A DNA stretch of 64,000 bases from Flavisolibacter ginsenosidimutans (GTDB lineage: Bacteria; Bacteroidota; Bacteroidia; Chitinophagales; Chitinophagaceae). Where the stretch lies: the NCBI RefSeq assembly GCF_007970805.1, contig NZ_CP042433.1, positions 1,674,001-1,738,000 on the forward strand. Direction: 5' to 3'. Below, piece after piece: positions 16,725 through 25,908 of the stretch (its first letter is position 1; every line of letters starts with the position of its first letter). The notes under the pieces are model-generated. The model was not told the DNA's origin. It was given only the letters and a program-made list of their open reading frames with translations, and ran no database searches. The position numbers were made by a program, and so were the translations under genes.

Positions 16725-18086
16725 ATGGCTTTAGAACCTAAGAGTACTGGATTCAGGAGTATTAAAAATCTAATGAACAAAATAAATGCTAACCGTGATT
16801 TAGAAAAGGCAACGGTGGTTTCCGTAGATGATGACGATGTCCCTGCTTGGCAAAGGCAAATTGTTTGGAACGAAGTAGAAATGGGTTTACTTGCTTATAG
16901 TATCTTAATGGGTTACCCAATTGGTGTAATAATTCTCTGGCAAAAACCCGATGGCGTACGAGTTCCGATAGACGGTCGGCAACGATTAACTGCAATCAAA
17001 GAATTTTTTAATGGAAATGTTGCAATTCCGAATTTGCCAAAAGTCAATGAAACTTTCAGAAACAAAAAATATAAACTACATAATGGTGATTTGGAAAAAG
17101 GGTTTATCGCTGTTACCTCCAAGGAAAAGGATTTATTCGAAGATTATGAACTCAATATTATTCAATATGAGAATATCGACGAAGAAACCGCTATGGATAT
17201 TTTCGTCATGTTGCAAGGAGGCAAAAGCTTGACGAAAACGGAAGTTCGAGCAGCATTGGGTGGTAAGCTTTGTGATTTCATTACTGAATTAACATCCACG
17301 TCAGTTAGCTCGGATGACGAAACAGAAGAAGAACCAGTACCACAACACTCACTGTTTAAATCCTTAGCGAAAAATGTAAGGAATGTGAGAAAAGCTCATA
17401 GAAATATTGCTGATGTTTTAGTCCATGAAGTCCTTTACCCTAATCAAGACAAACATTGGAGTAGCCTCGAAATAATGTATAGAGACAAGGTCAAGGGATT
17501 AACTGAGACCGACAAAAACAAAGTAAGAAGCTTATTAAATAGGTTTAAAAAGGATTTCACGAGAAAGATAAACCAGCAGGACGTTTTGGCACCGCAGTTA
17601 AGGTCTGCTTTTTTTATTTTATCTGTATTTAAAGCTTGGAAAGAATTACATGAAGAGTACGATTTGCCTTCGCACGTAAATTTTCCATCATTGCTGGCAA
17701 ACTTTGAAAGACTTCGTGTAGAAAACCCAGATGAATATCCATTCATCAATTTTACTGCTGCACTAAGCAACGCTGGTTATGCTCAAAACAGAATAAAGCA
17801 ACGACATGAAATTTTACTCAGCTTTTTCCTGAAAGAAATACCGACAGCGATGCCAAAAGACAGAGACCGAAGAAATTTTTCTGTTGAACAAAAAATAGCC
17901 ATTTGGGAAAAAGCAAAGCACCAATGTGAATTCAAAGACGATAAGGATGTAAGATGCGCTGAAATCTTCACAAACTTTAAGGATGCCGATGCAGACCACA
18001 TTATCAAATGGTCAAATAATGGGCCGACTACAGTTGAAAATGGTAGACTGTTATGCCAAAGACACAATAGGGGCCGGAAAGATTAA
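16725..18086 (+). CDS. DUF262-HNH endonuclease, GmrSD/restriction-like
   Basis: A 453-residue cytoplasmic protein. The N-terminal DUF262 domain (about 10-170; ParB/Srx-like fold) has its nucleotide-binding motif PIDGRQRLTAI at 81-91 and VPAWQRQIVW at 39-48. A helical middle follows, then a C-terminal HNH nuclease (about 385-453) with C401, C411, D424-H425, N439, C444 and H447. DUF262 proteins with a nuclease domain include GmrS/GmrD-type enzymes that restrict modified phage DNA with nucleotide hydrolysis. Here both functions are in one chain, and the HNH is of the ADHI...NG.LLC..HN type rather than the usual DUF1524. AT-rich composition matches the PLD gene and not the surroundings, so the pair was probably acquired together. 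Confidence 0.85.
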   Translation: MALEPKSTGFRSIKNLMNKINANRDLEKATVVSVDDDDVPAWQRQIVWNEVEMGLLAYSILMGYPIGVIILWQKPDGVRVPIDGRQRLTAIKEFFNGNVAIPNLPKVNETFRNKKYKLHNGDLEKGFIAVTSKEKDLFEDYELNIIQYENIDEETAMDIFVMLQGGKSLTKTEVRAALGGKLCDFITELTSTSVSSDDETEEEPVPQHSLFKSLAKNVRNVRKAHRNIADVLVHEVLYPNQDKHWSSLEIMYRDKVKGLTETDKNKVRSLLNRFKKDFTRKINQQDVLAPQLRSAFFILSVFKAWKELHEEYDLPSHVNFPSLLANFERLRVENPDEYPFINFTAALSNAGYAQNRIKQRHEILLSFFLKEIPTAMPKDRDRRNFSVEQKIAIWEKAKHQCEFKDDKDVRCAEIFTNFKDADADHIIKWSNNGPTTVENGRLLCQRHNRGRKD

Positions 18087-18160
18087 GTAGTGCTTATTAT
18101 GAGTTTGATAAAAGTAATATTGGACTCTGGAAAGTGACATGCATTTACAAGGCATTAATG

Positions 18161-21100
18161 TTATTTGTAAAAACTCTCTACCCTCACCGGCCCTAACAAC
18201 CCCGCCCGCAACAAAACCTTCCCTTCCATCTTAAAGGGATAAACCGTGCTGCTGATTCGCCTTTCAACCGGCAGTCTTGCATCACCAATCATCCGGTTGG
18301 CCCAGGTGTTGATCACTTCAATCTTTATCTTGTTTACGCCGGGTTTCAAGGCGTTTGTTATGGGCAGGCGGTAAGGCGCCGTCCAAATCGTTCCGCAAAG
18401 CTTGTCGTTCACCCAAACTGTTGCCATGTTCGCTACCTCGCCAAGGTTCAGCCAAACATGCGCAGCCCTTTTCCCCGGCTTCCAGCTAAATGTATTTTGG
18501 TAAACCGCCGCGCCGGAATAATACCGCACGGCAGAATCTTCGCTCCTGCTCCAGTCCATCAACGTTGGCCAGGTCAAGGGTTTCGCCGGTCCGCCAAGCG
18601 CTGGGTCAAAGTTTACCGTCCACGGTGAGGTAATGGTTGCAACCACCTTTCTTTCACTCGCCGGTGCTTTTGCTGCCTTCTTTGTCGGTTGTTGCAACAC
18701 TACAAACACGGAACCGTAGCCTTCCAAATGAACCGGCAATTCCGTTCTGCCTTCGCTCATCGTCCATTCGCTTGCTGTGGTTATACTTCCGTCAACCGCA
18801 TTCCACAACTGGGGCACCTTGCCCGCCACCCGCAGTGAAAGAGTAAGGTCTCTTGCCGCAGCCGCCTGGTTCGAAACAAAATAAATATCGAAGTCTTTTC
18901 CCGCACGGTGCGTCCACACCAGGCTATCCGCACGATTGCCATTGTCCGTTGTTGCCATAAAATCCGGCGCAATGCTTAATCCTTCCAACGACTTTTGGTT
19001 AAACACACCGGTAATGACTTTTCCTTTTCCAACTACATGCGTTGAACCGTTCGTGCTGTTGGCAGAAAAAGAGGCAAAGACCTTTTGCAATTCACTCTTG
19101 TCGTCTTTCAATCCAAACGTTATCTTGCCTTCATTCGCCAACAACACCGTTGCACCATCTTTCGCCAATGCCACAATCTTCTTCGCCGCTTCCACCGACA
19201 ACGAGCCGCTATCGGGCAGCATCTTGTGCACATCCGGTACCACCAACAATTTGTAGTTAGCGCCGGTGCTCAATGAAATATTATTCCCTCTCACACTCGA
19301 TAAATTCAACAGCGCATCGGGATTGTACGAATCATAAGCATAACCACGCAACGGGTCGTTCCATAGTTGCGCATCGCTTGTATTGGCAACGTAAGTCACA
19401 CCGTTTTCCGGCTTGCGTGTGGGCACGCCTTCGTTGGCCAAACGCTTCGCTTCACGCTCCGCCGCTTCTTTGCCAAACAAGCCGGGTAGCGTTGGCACCA
19501 GTCGTTCGGGCAACAGGGAACGGCGGGGATATTCTTCACCGGTGAACACCGCAATGTCCGTTACTGGCTTGCCCATTTGCAACAGGCCCTGGCAACGTTT
19601 GATGTAATCCGTCCACACACTCACTCTCGGCCACCAAGTTTGGTCACGCTGAAACAACAGGCCAATTGCATCCAGCGTCACGCCGGGCTTTTTGGCTAAC
19701 CAGGGATTGTGCATGAACACATGAAACACGAGGCGGTTAATGCCCAGCGCAAAATTCCGATCAGCCAGCGCTTTCAACATGCCGGGATGTTCATCAAAGG
19801 CCTGTCGTATTTCGGTAAAGGCTTCTGCTTGAATGATGTTCTTGCCGTACACATGCGCCCCGCTGATGGCGTCCAGCATGTCGTTCGGCTTGTCGTGCGT
19901 TGGACTGCGCAACCAGAATTCACCCATGGGCAAATCAACTTTTGCGTAGTGTTGCATGCCGTCGCTCAGCATCGTTGGCGCCACGCTTTCCGCACTGAAC
20001 TGCATGCCGGCTTTGTGTGCCAATGTTTGCAGCGTGCCGTAAAACTTATCGTTCAGCAAATCGGATATGGTGCGCCGCACATCGTACAAAACGCCTTCGG
20101 AAACCTTGTTGCTTTCTACGGGGATGCCAGCCATCACGGGCAGGTAAGCATAAAGGTCATAGCCTCGCCGCTTTTTAAATTCTTCCCTGAAATTTTTCGA
20201 CCAGTTTTGGCTGCCGCATTCCCAACTGTCCACATGAAAAATCTTCACGACTTCTTTGGCCGTGGCACCGCCCTGCTTCATAATCTCACCAAACCAGTTG
20301 TTGAATTGAAGCGTTACGGCATCGGGACTGAACTTGTCGCACTCCAATCCTTTGCCGCCACCGCCAGTTTCGTTTCTATGTCCGGTTGACGTGTGACCAA
20401 TGCGAATGATTGTCCAATTACCGGCGGGAACATTCCAGGTAAGCTTACCGGCCTTGTCCAAGTATTTTGTGATGTCAATGATGTTCTTCAACGACACAAA
20501 ATCTTGTGATGATAGTTGGGTATCGGTTGTGCGCTTGCTCACCCGCCACACCTCGCCGTTCTTGCCTTCGTATTGATGAATGCGTGGCTCTGATGAAAGC
20601 CCAAGTCCTTTAATGTTCAGCGAAGCTTTCCACTTAGCCGCATCCAAATCTTCCGCACCGGGTTCGATGCCACGCTTGCTGTAAACAAAACGGAAATAGC
20701 GGCTCGTGACTTCAGGGATTGCATGCGTGTAATCGCTGTCCCAATCCTGCCAGCCGTGACGAGGCGCTTCGAGGCGTGTATAAAAATGAAAGTTCTTTCC
20801 GTCGTCACTTGTTTCAATAATCAGATGATTGGTGATGTAAGCACTGCGGCCGTAGAGCCAGTTTTTTACCACGAGGGAACGAAGGGTAAAGGGTTTTTCA
20901 AAGCTGTATTGAATCCAGCAGGAGTCGTCGCTGGAAAATGATTTTGTGTTATTAGGCTCAGCCAAAAATTGCGCATCAACGCCGGTGCTGGTGGTGATTT
21001 TTGGCTTGACTGTTCTTGTTGAAACTCCTGTGCCGGGCAAAGAGGGAAACGCAAATACGGCAATGTCTTCGTAATAATTTTCAAGTGCCTTAGGTTTGGG

Positions 21101-21556
21101 CAGCGTGTCTGAAAAAACTTTTCCGCCTTGAAGATTCACTTGTGACCACACCACTTTTTGCATGGAGTTCTCCGGTGTAATCCAAGGCCCGCCGGCCAAG
21201 GCAAAACCGTCGCTTACGTGAAAGGCCAATTTCAATCCTAAACGTTTGCTTTCGCTCATCGCAAACTTTATCATCTTCCACCATTGCGGGGAAAGTTGTC
21301 GTGCAGGATTAGGATAAATGGACGGAGACGTTGTGTCTTTAATCGGCATGAGATAAGCACCGGCAACGCCGCCTCTTTTCATTGCTTCCAAATCGGCGGT
21401 GATGCCTTCAGCAGAAACAGCGCCGTTCAGCCAATACCAAAATACCCAGGGCTTTGCGGCATCGGGTGGCGATTGAAAAACCTTGCGTAAATCAGTTTGT
21501 GCAAACGAAGAGGTGATGCAGAATGAGAGAGCCAGGAAGAGGATGAATTTTTTCAT
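18161..21556 (-). CDS. GH106-type alpha-L-rhamnosidase
   Basis: A 1131-residue secreted enzyme, with signal peptide MKKFILFLALSFCITSSFAQ fixing the start at 21556. The mature N-terminus (SPPDAAKPWVFWYWLNG) and the block AYLMPIKDTTSPSIYPNP are typical of GH106, followed by a TIM barrel and several beta domains including a GH2-like jelly roll at the C-terminus (VWVNDKLCGTIWTAPYRL). GH106 enzymes remove alpha-L-rhamnose from rhamnogalacturonan. It is the last gene of the operon Gfo/Idh, MaoC, MFS, GH106, although 177 bp with two repeat elements separate it from the MFS gene. Its 3' end converges on the AT-rich island. Confidence 0.85.
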   Translation of the reverse strand: MKKFILFLALSFCITSSFAQTDLRKVFQSPPDAAKPWVFWYWLNGAVSAEGITADLEAMKRGGVAGAYLMPIKDTTSPSIYPNPARQLSPQWWKMIKFAMSESKRLGLKLAFHVSDGFALAGGPWITPENSMQKVVWSQVNLQGGKVFSDTLPKPKALENYYEDIAVFAFPSLPGTGVSTRTVKPKITTSTGVDAQFLAEPNNTKSFSSDDSCWIQYSFEKPFTLRSLVVKNWLYGRSAYITNHLIIETSDDGKNFHFYTRLEAPRHGWQDWDSDYTHAIPEVTSRYFRFVYSKRGIEPGAEDLDAAKWKASLNIKGLGLSSEPRIHQYEGKNGEVWRVSKRTTDTQLSSQDFVSLKNIIDITKYLDKAGKLTWNVPAGNWTIIRIGHTSTGHRNETGGGGKGLECDKFSPDAVTLQFNNWFGEIMKQGGATAKEVVKIFHVDSWECGSQNWSKNFREEFKKRRGYDLYAYLPVMAGIPVESNKVSEGVLYDVRRTISDLLNDKFYGTLQTLAHKAGMQFSAESVAPTMLSDGMQHYAKVDLPMGEFWLRSPTHDKPNDMLDAISGAHVYGKNIIQAEAFTEIRQAFDEHPGMLKALADRNFALGINRLVFHVFMHNPWLAKKPGVTLDAIGLLFQRDQTWWPRVSVWTDYIKRCQGLLQMGKPVTDIAVFTGEEYPRRSLLPERLVPTLPGLFGKEAAEREAKRLANEGVPTRKPENGVTYVANTSDAQLWNDPLRGYAYDSYNPDALLNLSSVRGNNISLSTGANYKLLVVPDVHKMLPDSGSLSVEAAKKIVALAKDGATVLLANEGKITFGLKDDKSELQKVFASFSANSTNGSTHVVGKGKVITGVFNQKSLEGLSIAPDFMATTDNGNRADSLVWTHRAGKDFDIYFVSNQAAAARDLTLSLRVAGKVPQLWNAVDGSITTASEWTMSEGRTELPVHLEGYGSVFVVLQQPTKKAAKAPASERKVVATITSPWTVNFDPALGGPAKPLTWPTLMDWSRSEDSAVRYYSGAAVYQNTFSWKPGKRAAHVWLNLGEVANMATVWVNDKLCGTIWTAPYRLPITNALKPGVNKIKIEVINTWANRMIGDARLPVERRISSTVYPFKMEGKVLLRAGLLGPVRVESFYK

Positions 21557-21568
21557 GCGAGAAATTTT

Positions 21569-21648
21569 GAACCACAAAGACGCGATGGCACCAAGGTGCA
21601 CAAAGGATTTGCTTCGTGTTGCTTCGAGTCTTTGTGCCTTCGTGGTTC
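21569..21648. repeat. Hairpin repeat upstream of the GH106 gene
   Basis: GAACCACAAAG (from 21569) and the right arm CTTTGTGCCTTCGTGGTTC (21629-21648) are inverted copies. An inner GGCACCAAGGTGC palindrome lies at 21587-21599. Elements built on CTTTGTGxxCTTTGTGGTTC are widespread intergenic repeats in several phyla. It would form a hairpin in the leader of the GH106 mRNA. Confidence 0.65.
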
Positions 21649-21656
21649 TCTTTGCT

Positions 21657-21731
21657 CAATAGAATTACCAACTGTACAAGAGTGCGACGCAACGAAAGCT
21701 CAAAAGTAGCGCTGGCTCTTGGTTCATAAAA
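21657..21731 (-). repeat. Short dispersed repeat, copy 2
   Basis: Minus-strand copy lying 2 bp after the MFS stop codon, with the core on the plus strand as ACAAGAGTGCGACGCAA (21676-21692) and the TTCATAAAAT end next to the stop. It shares the AATAGAATTACC flank with copy 4. Confidence 0.8.
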
Positions 21732-21733
21732 TA

Positions 21734-23062
21734 TCAACTCAATACCACAGGCTTTTCGTGTTCTCGTGGCTTGTAACCTTTCAGCGAAAAATAAATAATC
21801 ACCAAAAAGCAAAGCAGCGGCACGATGTAACCAGGTTGTATTTTATCGCCGCTTAAATCAATAATGGTTCCCATGATGTAGGGGAAAATGGCGCCGCCAA
21901 TGATGGACATAATCAGCAGCGACGAACCAATCTTCGTGTCTTCGCCCAGGTCAACAATGCCCAAAGAAAAAATGGTGGGGAACATGATGGACACGAAGAA
22001 ACCCAGACCGCACAAGGCATACACAGCCAGCTTTCCGTCAATTAAAATGGCCGTGGCGCAGAGCGCTGTGCAGATGACAGCGTAAATAAGCAACAGCTTT
22101 TGTTGCTTTATAAATTTCAAGAAGAACGTGCCGATGAACCGTCCGCCCATGAACAAAAAACCGTAAACACCAAGGAAGGCAGCAGCTGCTTTTTCGTCAA
22201 TACCGCCGCCTTGTTTTGCCATGCGAATAAAGAACGAAGTAATGCAAACCTGTGCGCCCACGTAAAAGAATTGTGCAATCACCGCCCACGTCAGATGCTT
22301 GTGACGAAAGGCTTTTGCAAACTGCGAAAGCTTCGCACTTTTTGATTCGGACTTTACTTCAGGGAAATGAAAAAGGCTGAAAAGAACAGCCACCAAAACA
22401 AAGCCACCGGCAAGCACGAGGTAAGGAATCTTCACTGCCGATGATTCCGTATTTAAGTAAGCAAGTTTTGCTTCCGGCGACATGCTTGCCAATTCATTTT
22501 TTGTCTTTTCAATGCCGGAAAGAATAAACGTTCTCCCAACGATAGCCGCAACAAATGCAGCCGAACCGTTGAAGGCCGCCGCAAGGTTCAAGCGAATGCC
22601 CGCACTTTCCTGTGGACCTAATACCGCCGCGTAAGGGTTGGCGGCGGTTTCCAATGTTGCAATGCCGCAACCAATAATAAACAAGGCAAAAAGAAAGAGT
22701 TCAAAACTTCTGGCATTAGCGGCAGGATAAAACAACAAGGCGCCAGCCGCAGCCACGCACAAGCCACCAATGATGCCCTTCTTGTAGCCCCATTTTTTCA
22801 CCAACATCCCCGCGGGAATGGCCATAAGAAAATAAGCCAAATAAACAGCCGTGTCAATCAGGGTTGATTGGCGGTTGTTTAATTCGCAAGCTTTCTTTAA
22901 GTGCGGAATTAAAATGGAATCGAGATTGTGCACCATGCCCCACAAAAAGAAAAGCGAGATAACCAAAATGAAAGGAATCAGGTAAAGCTTTTTGTTCGTC
23001 GCGTTACCGTTGGATGAATTTGTTACTGCTTGCGAAACGGTTTCAATCGGCAGTTGTGCCAT
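21734..23062 (-). CDS. FucP-like sugar:H+ symporter (MFS, FHS family)
   Basis: A 442-residue inner-membrane permease with twelve predicted helices. Family signatures include FLWGMVHNLDSILIPHLKKAC, here matching the FucP FxWGxxxxLNDxLxPxL block, plus YFLMAIPAGMLVKKWGYKKG and the internal GIATLETAANPYAAVLGP. It would import L-fucose, L-rhamnose, glucose, galactose or a related monosaccharide with protons. In this operon, next to a rhamnosidase, a deoxyhexose is the best guess. The central cytoplasmic loop between helices 6 and 7 is of normal length. The gene follows MaoC by 42 bp. Confidence 0.88.
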   Translation of the reverse strand: MAQLPIETVSQAVTNSSNGNATNKKLYLIPFILVISLFFLWGMVHNLDSILIPHLKKACELNNRQSTLIDTAVYLAYFLMAIPAGMLVKKWGYKKGIIGGLCVAAAGALLFYPAANARSFELFLFALFIIGCGIATLETAANPYAAVLGPQESAGIRLNLAAAFNGSAAFVAAIVGRTFILSGIEKTKNELASMSPEAKLAYLNTESSAVKIPYLVLAGGFVLVAVLFSLFHFPEVKSESKSAKLSQFAKAFRHKHLTWAVIAQFFYVGAQVCITSFFIRMAKQGGGIDEKAAAAFLGVYGFLFMGGRFIGTFFLKFIKQQKLLLIYAVICTALCATAILIDGKLAVYALCGLGFFVSIMFPTIFSLGIVDLGEDTKIGSSLLIMSIIGGAIFPYIMGTIIDLSGDKIQPGYIVPLLCFLVIIYFSLKGYKPREHEKPVVLS

Positions 23063-23104
23063 AATGTTTTTTTCTGTTTGAATGGTATGAATGAAGAACG
23101 CTTT

Positions 23105-23557
23105 TTACGCAGTAGTTGTCTTTCTCTTGGCCAGGAGCAAATGGTCACAAACCAGCACGACTTCGCCATGCTGGTTAATGACTTCAACATGCTCCGTTAC
23201 CGAACCGTATTCGGGTTTTTTTGCCTCGCTTTTTTCGCTGATGGTGATTTCCGAATGAATGGTATCGCCGATGTGGACAGGCTTTACAAAACGCAAGCGA
23301 TCATAGCCTTTTGAAAAAGCTTCGGGATTGATTTCGGAAGCCGTTAAGCCGATGCCGATGCTGAAAATCATGGTGCCGTGGGCGATGCGTTTTTTAAAGG
23401 GCTGCGTTTTGCACCATTCTTCGTCCATGTGGTGCGGAAAGAAATCACCGGTATGGCCGGCATGGACCACGAAGTCTGTTTCAGTGATTGTCCGGCCAAG
23501 CGTTACACGCTTTGAACCCAATTCGTAATCTTCAAAAAAAATGGATTTGAAATACAT
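23105..23557 (-). CDS. MaoC-family enoyl-CoA hydratase/dehydratase
   Basis: A 150-residue hot-dog-fold protein with the hydratase dyad D38 and H43 in [14 protein letters not shown]; the Asn of the usual GDxNPxH is Phe. Members hydrate trans-2-enoyl-CoA or unsaturated dicarboxylyl-CoA such as mesaconyl- or itaconyl-CoA. Finding it beside sugar genes is unusual, but two CaiB/BaiF CoA-transferases lie 3 kb away in the adjacent divergon, so a shared CoA-thioester route is plausible. It sits between the Gfo/Idh oxidoreductase (15 bp away) and the sugar permease and is surely co-transcribed with them. Confidence 0.85.
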   Translation of the reverse strand: MYFKSIFFEDYELGSKRVTLGRTITETDFVVHAGHTGDFFPHHMDEEWCKTQPFKKRIAHGTMIFSIGIGLTASEINPEAFSKGYDRLRFVKPVHIGDTIHSEITISEKSEAKKPEYGSVTEHVEVINQHGEVVLVCDHLLLAKRKTTTA

Positions 23558-23572
23558 GGAGAGAATGATGAA

Positions 23573-24673
23573 TTATGAGTTATGAGTTATGAATGACGTC
23601 TTGCCTGAATCCTGCAACCTTGAAATCGGCACACCGCCTTGTTCGCTGGAATTGTATGCCGCTTCTACTACGGCCATTGTATTGATTACGTCTTCCACAC
23701 TTGTCAGCAATTTCGAAGATGATCCTTCTTTATAGCGCATCAGGCTTGCCATCGTGCCCACGAAAGCTTCGGGAAACCATGAACCTTCAAGCGAAACTGT
23801 TTTCCATTCCTTGCCTTCGTCAAGCAAACAGTATTCAAACACATCAGGCACGCCTCGCGGATAATCCATCAACAATCCCATTTTGGCTTTGACAGCGCCT
23901 TTTGTTCCTTCCCACTTGATAAAGCTTTCCTGGTGCCGTGCGCCAAAATCGTGATCGTGATTGGTATTGATGACGGCACGAAGCGTATCGCCGTAGTCCA
24001 TTACAATCGTTGAACGCGAAGAGGAAAGCGGCTTTGCGGGATGTTTGTAAGTCTTTGCCATTACCGTTTTTGGATTGCCCAAAAACGAGCGAATCAGGTC
24101 AATGTAATGAACGCTATGGTAAAGAATCTCCAGCCGCGGATGTACCATTACGTGCGGGAAAATTTCCCAGGGCGTGTTGATGGTAACGCGAACTTCCACG
24201 TCGTACAATTCGCCGATGAAATTGTTTTCGATTAGATAACGGGCTGCACTGACAAAAGGTGCAAAGCGTAATTGAAAATTGATGGCGGCAACAAGGTTTT
24301 TTTTGCGGCAGACTTCCAAAATCTGCTGCGCCTGCGCCAGGTTATCGCCCATTGGTTTTTGAATCAACACGGCACTGCCATCGGGCAATTGCTCAAGCGT
24401 TTCTACAAACTGTTCGGGCATGATGGTAAGGTCATACACTGCGTTTGAAGGCGCGGCTGCAACGGCATCGGCAACGGTATCGAAAACCTGCGGAATGGAA
24501 AATTGCGCGGCTAATTTTTGCGCTCTTTCTTTTGTGCGATTGGTAATGCCAAACACGGTAAACCCGGCTTTTCGATAAGCGGGCAAATGTGCGTCGCCCA
24601 CAATGCCACCGGCGCCAATGATGACGATGGGCTGCACTGTTTTTGGCAATTCGGGCTTGTAGGGTATGTTCAT
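23573..24673 (-). CDS. Gfo/Idh/MocA-family NAD(P)-dependent sugar oxidoreductase
   Basis: A 366-residue cytoplasmic dehydrogenase. The nucleotide-binding motif is GAGGIVGDAHLPAY near residues 21-34, and the catalytic lysine motif, usually EKP, reads QKPMG near residue 110. The C-terminal alpha/beta domain carries YHSVHYIDLIRSFLG, where the His pair commonly binds substrate. Such enzymes oxidise the C1 or another hydroxyl of an aldose, often to a lactone. The start at 24673 is chosen because the longer frame runs back into repeat sequence. It heads the operon with MaoC, a permease and the rhamnosidase and is divergent from the AraC gene, its probable regulator. Confidence 0.86.
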   Translation of the reverse strand: MNIPYKPELPKTVQPIVIIGAGGIVGDAHLPAYRKAGFTVFGITNRTKERAQKLAAQFSIPQVFDTVADAVAAAPSNAVYDLTIMPEQFVETLEQLPDGSAVLIQKPMGDNLAQAQQILEVCRKKNLVAAINFQLRFAPFVSAARYLIENNFIGELYDVEVRVTINTPWEIFPHVMVHPRLEILYHSVHYIDLIRSFLGNPKTVMAKTYKHPAKPLSSSRSTIVMDYGDTLRAVINTNHDHDFGARHQESFIKWEGTKGAVKAKMGLLMDYPRGVPDVFEYCLLDEGKEWKTVSLEGSWFPEAFVGTMASLMRYKEGSSSKLLTSVEDVINTMAVVEAAYNSSEQGGVPISRLQDSGKTSFITHNS

Positions 24674-24708
24674 GTTTCGTTTGGCTTCGTTATTTATTTT
24701 TTGGTTCG

Positions 24709-24910
24709 GGCGGCCCATCCCGACCTTCCCGGTGGGAAGGCCATCTAAGCACAAACCTTGCTTTGCAACGTTTCTAATTTTATTTCAATCAGCCAGAAAG
24801 CTTTAAGTTTTCCTTCCGCTTTGAGAGTCTTCATCCCCTTCCCACCGGGAAGGGCTTTAGCACCGTCTGCCCGCTTTCAGAAAAAGCTGTTGGGGTTAGG
24901 CCCGTTCTTT
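24709..24910 (-). repeat. Long dispersed repeat, copy 1
   Basis: About 200 bp bounded by two palindromic blocks, CCTTCCCGGTGGGAAGG (24724-24740) and CCTTCCCACCGGGAAGG (24836-24852). Read on the minus strand it matches 45821-46019 throughout, and 40972-41112 in its distal half (AAGCAAGG.TTGTGC then GGTCGGGAT.GGGCCGCC). It fills most of the divergent region between the Gfo/Idh and AraC genes, so their promoters must lie in or at its edges. Confidence 0.8.
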
Positions 24911-24938
24911 TTTATTTTACGCTTCCAAGTTTTGCTGC

Positions 24939-25844
24939 ATGAAAACAATTGCCAAAGAAGGCTCGTATAAAAACATCTGGCACGGCACCGGACGGCAACG
25001 GATTGAAATTCCAAAAACGGTGCTGAAAGCGCAGGTACTCAGCAACGCCTTGTTGCAATCGCTTTACGTTGCCAGCCTTGGTTATTACCCCCAAGCCAAA
25101 GGGCATTACACGTACCGCAAAAAAGGCTTGCCCGAAAACTTTCTTTTCTTTTGCGTGGACGGAAAGGGCTGGTACAAGATCGGCAACGAACGTTTTGACG
25201 TAAGCCCCAACGAATTTTTTATTTTGCCGCAAAACGTAGAACATGCTTACGGAAGCAATGAATACGAGCCCTGGAGCATTTATTGGATTCACTTCGGCGG
25301 CACGTCGCTTGCCGACTTTAACGCCTTGCCGACGGTGAAAGAACATTGCCGCCCGGCGCACATTAAAACAAGCGACAACATTGTGGCTTTGTTCAACAAA
25401 ATTTACAAAACGCTTGAATCGGGTTACAGCATTGACAACCTTGTTTTTTCCAACTTTTGCCTCTCGCATTTCCTGACGCTTTTTCTTTACAACGGCAAGC
25501 ACTTTGACGCCGGCGTCGGCAAGCCGGGCATCATTGACGATGCCATTCGTTTTATGCAGGACAACATCAACAACAATCTTACGCTGCAAGACCTTTGCGA
25601 CCATTTTCATTATTCATCGTCGCGGTTTTCCAGTCTTTTCAAACAACGAACGGGTTATTCGCCCATTGATTATTTTATTCAGCTTAAAATGCAAAAGGCC
25701 AGCCAGGCACTTGACTTCACCGACCAATCCATCAAAGACATTGCGGCTGAATTTGGCTTCGACGATCCGTATTATTTTTCGCGGCGCTTTCGCAAAACCA
25801 TCGGCGTTTCGCCCAAGAAGTACCGTTCTATTCGCAAAGACTGA
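24939..25844 (+). CDS. AraC-family transcriptional regulator
   Basis: A 301-residue regulator with an N-terminal cupin-like ligand domain (GKGWYKIGNERFDVSPNEFF, then PWSIYWIHFGG near residue 120) and a C-terminal double helix-turn-helix at about 200-300 (LCDHFHYSSSRFSSLFKQRT and IAAEFGFDDPYYFSRRFRK). Members bind a sugar and activate adjacent catabolic genes. Its position, divergent from the Gfo/Idh-MaoC-MFS-GH106 operon and converging on the SusCD/CoA-transferase operon, suggests it controls one or both. A long-repeat copy occupies the divergent spacer, leaving only about 28 bp next to the AraC start. Confidence 0.9.
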   Translation: MKTIAKEGSYKNIWHGTGRQRIEIPKTVLKAQVLSNALLQSLYVASLGYYPQAKGHYTYRKKGLPENFLFFCVDGKGWYKIGNERFDVSPNEFFILPQNVEHAYGSNEYEPWSIYWIHFGGTSLADFNALPTVKEHCRPAHIKTSDNIVALFNKIYKTLESGYSIDNLVFSNFCLSHFLTLFLYNGKHFDAGVGKPGIIDDAIRFMQDNINNNLTLQDLCDHFHYSSSRFSSLFKQRTGYSPIDYFIQLKMQKASQALDFTDQSIKDIAAEFGFDDPYYFSRRFRKTIGVSPKKYRSIRKD

Positions 25845-25868
25845 TGACAGTGATGGTGAATGGTCAAT

Positions 25869-25899
25869 AGGGAGTTGTCGTGACCATCGCTCCCTTTCT
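25869..25899. terminator. Possible bidirectional terminator between convergent genes
   Basis: AGGGAG (25869-25874) pairs with CTCCCT (25890-25895), followed by TTCTT, between the converging ends of the AraC and amidohydrolase genes. TGGTCA (25861) can alternatively pair with TGACCA (25881), so the structure is uncertain. Confidence 0.3.
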
Positions 25900-25908
25900 T
25901 CAAAGAAC

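Noticed and set aside
24709..24910. Insertion sequence
   Set aside because: The repeats are 140-200 bp, contain no transposase frame, and no clear target-site duplication is visible.
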